From: CAYMTN01 sp964393335
Lineage (GTDB): Bacteria; Chloroflexota; Anaerolineae; Aggregatilineales; Aggregatilineaceae
Reading direction: 5' to 3'
Length of the DNA stretch: 7,635 nt
Assembly (NCBI GenBank): GCA_964393335.1
Contig: CAYMTN010000244.1
Coordinates: forward strand, 1-7,635
Below the pieces are notes generated by a model that saw nothing but the letters and a program-made list of their open reading frames with translations, had not been told where the DNA came from and did not search any database. Positions 5,279 through 7,635 of the stretch are shown here, in pieces; the first letter of the stretch is position 1, and each line of letters starts with the position of its first letter. The position numbers and the translations under genes were made by a program.

Positions 5279-5974
5279 ATGGATCATGCGCCATCATCCA
5301 CCAATCCGGCGTTTTCGCTCGTCGAGCGGCTCGGATCGCTGCCGTATTTCCGGTCGATGGACCCGGACCGGCTGGCCGCGCTGGCCGGTCAGGCGATCTG
5401 CCGGTCGTTTGCGGCCTCGGCCCTGATCGTCGCCCAGGATGCGCTGTCCGCCGGGTTGTGGATCATCGAAGCGGGGCAGGTTAAAATTTCCCGGCTCAGC
5501 GCGGACGGGCGCGAGCACATCCTGCACCTGTTTGGCCCCGGCGACTCGTTTAACGACATCCCCGCGCTGGATGCCGGTCCCAACCCGGCCAACGCCGTCG
5601 CGCTCAGCGATGTGACAGCCTGGACGCTGCCCCCGGCGGTGCTGGCGGCGGCGCTGCGGGCCGATCCTGATCTCGCGCTGGCGGTGATCGACATCCTGTC
5701 GGACCGGATGCGGATGCTCGTCCAGCAGATCGATGACCTGGCGCTGTGTTCCGTATCGGCGCGGCTGGCGCGTTTTTTGCTCAAGGAGATGGAGCACAGC
5801 ACGTTTGACGGGCCGGGCGTCACCCGCGCGACGATTGCCGCGCACCTGGCGACCACGCCGGAAACCGTCAGCCGGGCGCTGCGTATGTTGGACGAAATCG
5901 GCGCGATCCAGTTTGACCGGCAGCAGATCGTCGTGGAACGCCCGGACCTGCTGCGGTCTGTAGCGATGGAATGA
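5279..5974 (+). CDS. Crp/Fnr-family transcriptional regulator
   Basis: This 231-aa protein has an N-terminal cyclic-nucleotide-type beta-roll (about 20-120), a dimerisation helix (about 120-160) and a C-terminal winged helix. The helix-turn-helix is TRATIAAHLATTPETVSRAL. E195, S198 and R199 match the E-x-x-SR recognition residues of FNR, which reads TTGAT half-sites, rather than the R-E-x-x-x-R of CRP. In the phosphate-binding loop, FGPGDSFNDIPALDAGPNPA (85-104), CRP's G71-E72 align with N92-D93 and R82-S83 align with P103-A104. Canonical cAMP binding is therefore unlikely. Only two cysteines (C41, C157) are present, too few for an FNR 4Fe-4S cluster, so the ligand is unknown; NO, heme or redox sensing as in DNR relatives is possible. 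The ribosome site GTGGGA (5262-5267) lies inside the end of the upstream gene. No full TTGAT-N4-ATCAA site was found in the window. Confidence 0.93.
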   Translation: MDHAPSSTNPAFSLVERLGSLPYFRSMDPDRLAALAGQAICRSFAASALIVAQDALSAGLWIIEAGQVKISRLSADGREHILHLFGPGDSFNDIPALDAGPNPANAVALSDVTAWTLPPAVLAAALRADPDLALAVIDILSDRMRMLVQQIDDLALCSVSARLARFLLKEMEHSTFDGPGVTRATIAAHLATTPETVSRALRMLDEIGAIQFDRQQIVVERPDLLRSVAME

Positions 5975-5978
5975 GCTG

Positions 5979-5987
5979 TGGTACAAT
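5979..5987 (+). promoter_or_regulatory. Extended -10 box TGGTACAAT after the Crp/Fnr stop codon
   Basis: TG-N-TACAAT begins 4 bp after the Crp/Fnr stop codon. It matches the extended -10 consensus TGnTATAAT except for one base. No -35 is obvious. Initiation near 5994 would transcribe only the hairpin and T tract at 5998-6072, since no forward gene follows, so it would make a short RNA of about 79 nt. Confidence 0.4.
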
Positions 5988-5993
5988 CATGCC

Positions 5994-6072
5994 TGCTGCT
6001 GGATGGGCGGCACGTTCCTGGTGGGGTCATGGGTTTCACCGGGGGTCATTCGCCGCCCATCCAGCGTTTTTT
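5994..6072 (+). ncRNA. Candidate small RNA, long hairpin type
   Basis: The candidate transcript would run from the predicted start near 5994 to the T tract ending at 6072. It folds as a perfect 14-bp closing stem (5998-6011 with 6052-6065). Inside is a 7-bp stem, CCTGGTG (6017-6023) with CACCGGG (6037-6043, one G-U pair). The octamer GGGGTCAT occurs twice, at 6023-6030 in the inner loop and 6042-6049 on the 3' side. It does not contain the SRP RNA tetraloop and asymmetric-loop signature, and I cannot match it to 6S RNA or a known riboswitch. The simpler reading is a terminator with an unusually large loop for the upstream gene. Confidence 0.3.
5998..6072 (+). terminator. Intrinsic terminator of the cyclase-Crp cluster
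   Basis: GCTGGATGGGCGGC (5998-6011) and GCCGCCCATCCAGC (6052-6065) are perfect complements over 14 bp. A 40-nt interior, itself partly paired, lies between them, and the stem is followed by G and six T residues (6067-6072). It lies between the convergent ends of the Crp/Fnr gene (5974) and the EamA gene (6100). The opposite strand has no T run after the stem, so termination of the EamA transcript here would be weaker. Confidence 0.8.
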
Positions 6073-6099
6073 GTGGATGGCCGGTGGCGGCTGATCTCC

Positions 6100-7077
6100 T
6101 CAATGGGCAGCGCGCGGGCCGGGCAGCGGGCCGGGCGCGGATTCGAGCGCCGGTTGCAGGGTCGACCTGCGCCGCAGGTAAATGTTGTTGCGTACCTGCA
6201 ACACGCCGAACAGCGTCAGGCAGCCGCCAAGCAGCAGCGCGGTGGTCAGCGGTTCGCCCAAAATGACGATCCCGGCGAAGGCGGCGATAATCGGGTTGAA
6301 GTTGAAATAACTGGCCGTGCGCGTCGGGCCGATCTCGTGCAGCGCGTAATGCACGACCACAAAACCGCCCACGCTGGTCAGGCCGCTGTAAAACACGTTG
6401 GGCACGCTGTGCAGCGGGATATCCCCGGCGGACAGCGTCAGCAGGCCCGGCGCGGCGATCAGCACCAGCGACACGGCGGTGCACCAATATTTCCACACGG
6501 CGACGCGCATCCCGCCCAGCCGGTCCACGACCGGTTTGTTGACGATGTTCGACAGGCCGTTCACCATCGCCGCGCCGAGGACCAGGGCGCTGCCGATCAG
6601 GTTGTCGTGTGAGAGTGCCAGCCCGGACTCGGACCGCCCGATCACGACCAGCGCGACTCCGGCCAGCGTCAGCGCGATGCCGGCCAGCAGCCGTCGCCGG
6701 ACTTCGACCAGGCGCAGCATCAGGCTGAAGGTCGCGGTCCAGGTCGGCATGGTTGCCACCAGCAACGCCGCGTTGGTGGACGTGGTGCGTTTGATGCCCA
6801 GCACAAACCCGACCTGGTAGATGGTCGGGCCGGACAGCGTCAGCAGCACGATCAGGCCGAAGTCGCGCCAGGAGAGCCGCAGCAGCGGGCGGTCGCGCAG
6901 CATCAGCAGCGTGATCACCGGCAGGCCGACCATAAAACGCAGCGCGTTAAAGGTCAGCGGGGCGACGTTGGTGACGGCGTCTTTCAACACGATGAAGTTA
7001 AATCCCCAGACAAACACCATCATCGTCATAGCGGTGTCGGTGCGATGCGTGCGGATCAGATGGGATAAACCAGCCAC
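6100..7077 (-). CDS. EamA/DMT-family permease
   Basis: This is an integral inner-membrane transporter of the drug/metabolite superfamily, which exports or imports small metabolites; the substrate cannot be read from sequence. With the start chosen here it has 325 aa and about ten hydrophobic segments in two EamA repeats. Repeat 1 (about 13-147) includes MMVFVWGFNFIVLKDA (19-34), LTFNALRF (41-48) and TTSTNAALLVATMPTWTA (98-115). Repeat 2 (about 160-295) ends with GPTRTASYFNFNPIIAAFAG (250-269) and ILGEPLT (272-278). The C-terminal tail is charged and Pro-rich. The frame opens further upstream to a TTG at 7161, but the extended -10 at 7130-7122 lies inside that extension. The GTG at 7077 has CAGG six bases upstream and leaves about 16 residues before the first helix, as is usual; the ATG at 7029 is a further alternative. 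The gene is convergent with the Crp cluster and divergent from the deacetylase. Confidence 0.9.
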   Translation of the reverse strand: MAGLSHLIRTHRTDTAMTMMVFVWGFNFIVLKDAVTNVAPLTFNALRFMVGLPVITLLMLRDRPLLRLSWRDFGLIVLLTLSGPTIYQVGFVLGIKRTTSTNAALLVATMPTWTATFSLMLRLVEVRRRLLAGIALTLAGVALVVIGRSESGLALSHDNLIGSALVLGAAMVNGLSNIVNKPVVDRLGGMRVAVWKYWCTAVSLVLIAAPGLLTLSAGDIPLHSVPNVFYSGLTSVGGFVVVHYALHEIGPTRTASYFNFNPIIAAFAGIVILGEPLTTALLLGGCLTLFGVLQVRNNIYLRRRSTLQPALESAPGPLPGPRAAH

Positions 7078-7121
7078 ACAATACCTGACCTTTTTGGGGC
7101 TGCATTCGAGAATCCGCTGAC

Positions 7122-7130
7122 AGTATACCA
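7122..7130 (-). promoter_or_regulatory. Extended -10 promoter of the EamA gene
   Basis: Read on the reverse strand, 7130 to 7122 is TGGTATACT, an extended -10 with one mismatch to TGnTATAAT. Transcription would start near 7115, about 38 nt before the GTG at 7077. No -35 is visible; the GC-rich run at 7141-7150 occupies that position. Its position decides against the TTG start at 7161. Confidence 0.5.
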
Positions 7131-7153
7131 AATTTGCCGCGCAGGGGGGCAGG

Positions 7154-7162
7154 TGGCACAAT
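7154..7162 (+). promoter_or_regulatory. Possible extended -10 of the deacetylase gene
   Basis: TGGCACAAT fits TGnTATAAT with two mismatches and lies about 60 bp upstream of the ATG at 7225. It is 24 bp from the reverse-strand -10 of the EamA gene, so the two promoters would be back to back in the 147-bp divergent gap. No -35 is clear. Confidence 0.3.
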
Positions 7163-7224
7163 AAGTCTGATATTGACCGAGGTTATGCAGGTGTATCCGC
7201 AACCACAGGGAGCAAATCGACCGT

Positions 7225-7635
7225 ATGCAGCGCACACACAGGCTTCTGCTCGGCGTCATTCTGATCGCGCTGATTCTGATCCCGGCAGCGGGCACCGCCG
7301 GGGCGCAGGGTGGCTCCGGCGTCCACGTCGCGCCGCCGGATGGCCCCTACACCGTTTACCTGACCTTTGACGATGGCCCGTCCAGCACCGTCACCCCCCA
7401 GATTCTTGACATCCTGGCCGAGTACGGCGTGCACGCGACGTTTTTCTTGCACGGGACGCGCATCGAGGGCAACGAGGCGCTCGTACAGCGGTTGATCCGC
7501 GAGGGACACGCCGTCGGCAATCACCTGTGGCAGCAAGACGGCATGACCAACGCGTCCGGCGCGACAGTCGAGGATTTGCAGGCGTCGTGGCAAAAAACCG
7601 AGGACGCCATCGATCGCGCGTTGGGGCCGGAGCTT
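7225..7635 (+). CDS. Exported polysaccharide deacetylase (NodB/CE4), 3' end beyond window
   Basis: The visible 137 residues begin a carbohydrate esterase family 4 (NodB) protein, which removes acetyl groups from peptidoglycan, chitin-type or other amino-sugar polymers outside the cell. A signal peptide is evident: MQRTHR, hydrophobic core 7-19, likely cleavage after A-G-A27. Motif 1 is complete, TFDDGPS at 47-53, giving the catalytic base D49 and metal ligand D50. ATFFLHG (71-77) is the usual next strand. Motif 2, normally H-x-x-x-H as in GNHTWSH, reads GNHLWQQD (98-105): H100 is present, but the second histidine position is Q104, so one zinc ligand is missing. Motifs 3-5 lie beyond the window. 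A ribosome site AGGGAG (7207-7212) is 12 bp upstream, a little far. The gene is divergent from the EamA gene. Confidence 0.9.
   Translation, partial: MQRTHRLLLGVILIALILIPAAGTAGAQGGSGVHVAPPDGPYTVYLTFDDGPSSTVTPQILDILAEYGVHATFFLHGTRIEGNEALVQRLIREGHAVGNHLWQQDGMTNASGATVEDLQASWQKTEDAIDRALGPEL

Noticed and set aside
5994..6072. Small SRP RNA (4.5S type)
   Set aside because: The hairpin lacks the GGTCAGG-type asymmetric loop and GGAA tetraloop that define SRP RNA.
5971..6612. Forward 213-codon frame across the terminator and into the EamA gene
   Set aside because: It spans the strong hairpin and is antisense to the transmembrane segments of the EamA protein; composition is that of a shadow.
7078..7161. 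Longer EamA start at the TTG at 7161
   Set aside because: The extra 28 residues do not resemble family N-termini, and the extended -10 box at 7130-7122 would lie inside the coding region.

Overview
The window is GC-rich bacterial chromosome, compact and mostly coding. It carries seven forward genes, the last cut by the window edge, and one reverse gene. The gene mix is a DUF35 acyl-CoA-associated protein, a CHASE2 adenylate cyclase, a secreted FecR-domain protein, a SnoaL/NTF2-like protein, a Crp/Fnr regulator, an EamA transporter and a polysaccharide deacetylase. Together with the wording of the OB-fold and Crp proteins, this looks most like Chloroflexota (Anaerolineae-type). That assignment is an impression from recalled family sequences, not a proven placement. 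There are no tRNA or rRNA genes, insertion sequences or CRISPR arrays.

Layout. Positions 1-295 are non-coding and rich in signals: a 14-bp direct repeat with 22-bp period, a 14-bp-stem dyad, a possible -10 box and a foldable leader. Next are two tightly linked small genes: 296-505, a cysteine-poor relic of the DUF35 zinc ribbon, and 512-901, the DUF35 OB-fold. They end at a strong intrinsic terminator (933-964). A TATAAT promoter then starts the main cluster: CHASE2 adenylate cyclase (1080-3113), FecR-domain exported protein (3218-4321), two-domain SnoaL-like protein (4508-5275) and Crp/Fnr regulator (5279-5974). The two larger gaps inside this cluster each hold a degenerate heptanucleotide array directly upstream of the next ribosome binding site. 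The cluster ends at a long perfect hairpin with a T tract (5998-6072). That hairpin has its own extended -10 box just upstream, so it may also be a small RNA. On the reverse strand is an EamA/DMT permease (7077-6100). It is divergent from an exported polysaccharide deacetylase (7225 onward, incomplete at the window end).

How the genes may work together. The cyclase has an extracytoplasmic CHASE2 sensor and complete catalytic residues for making cAMP. The FecR-domain protein is exported to the same side of the membrane and is a plausible sensing partner. The Crp/Fnr protein at the end of the cluster would be the obvious cAMP receptor, but it lacks the Arg-Ser pair that holds the cyclic phosphate in E. 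coli CRP. Its recognition helix is FNR-like. So the simple cyclase-to-CRP circuit is not supported by the residues, and the cluster may be two modules lying side by side.
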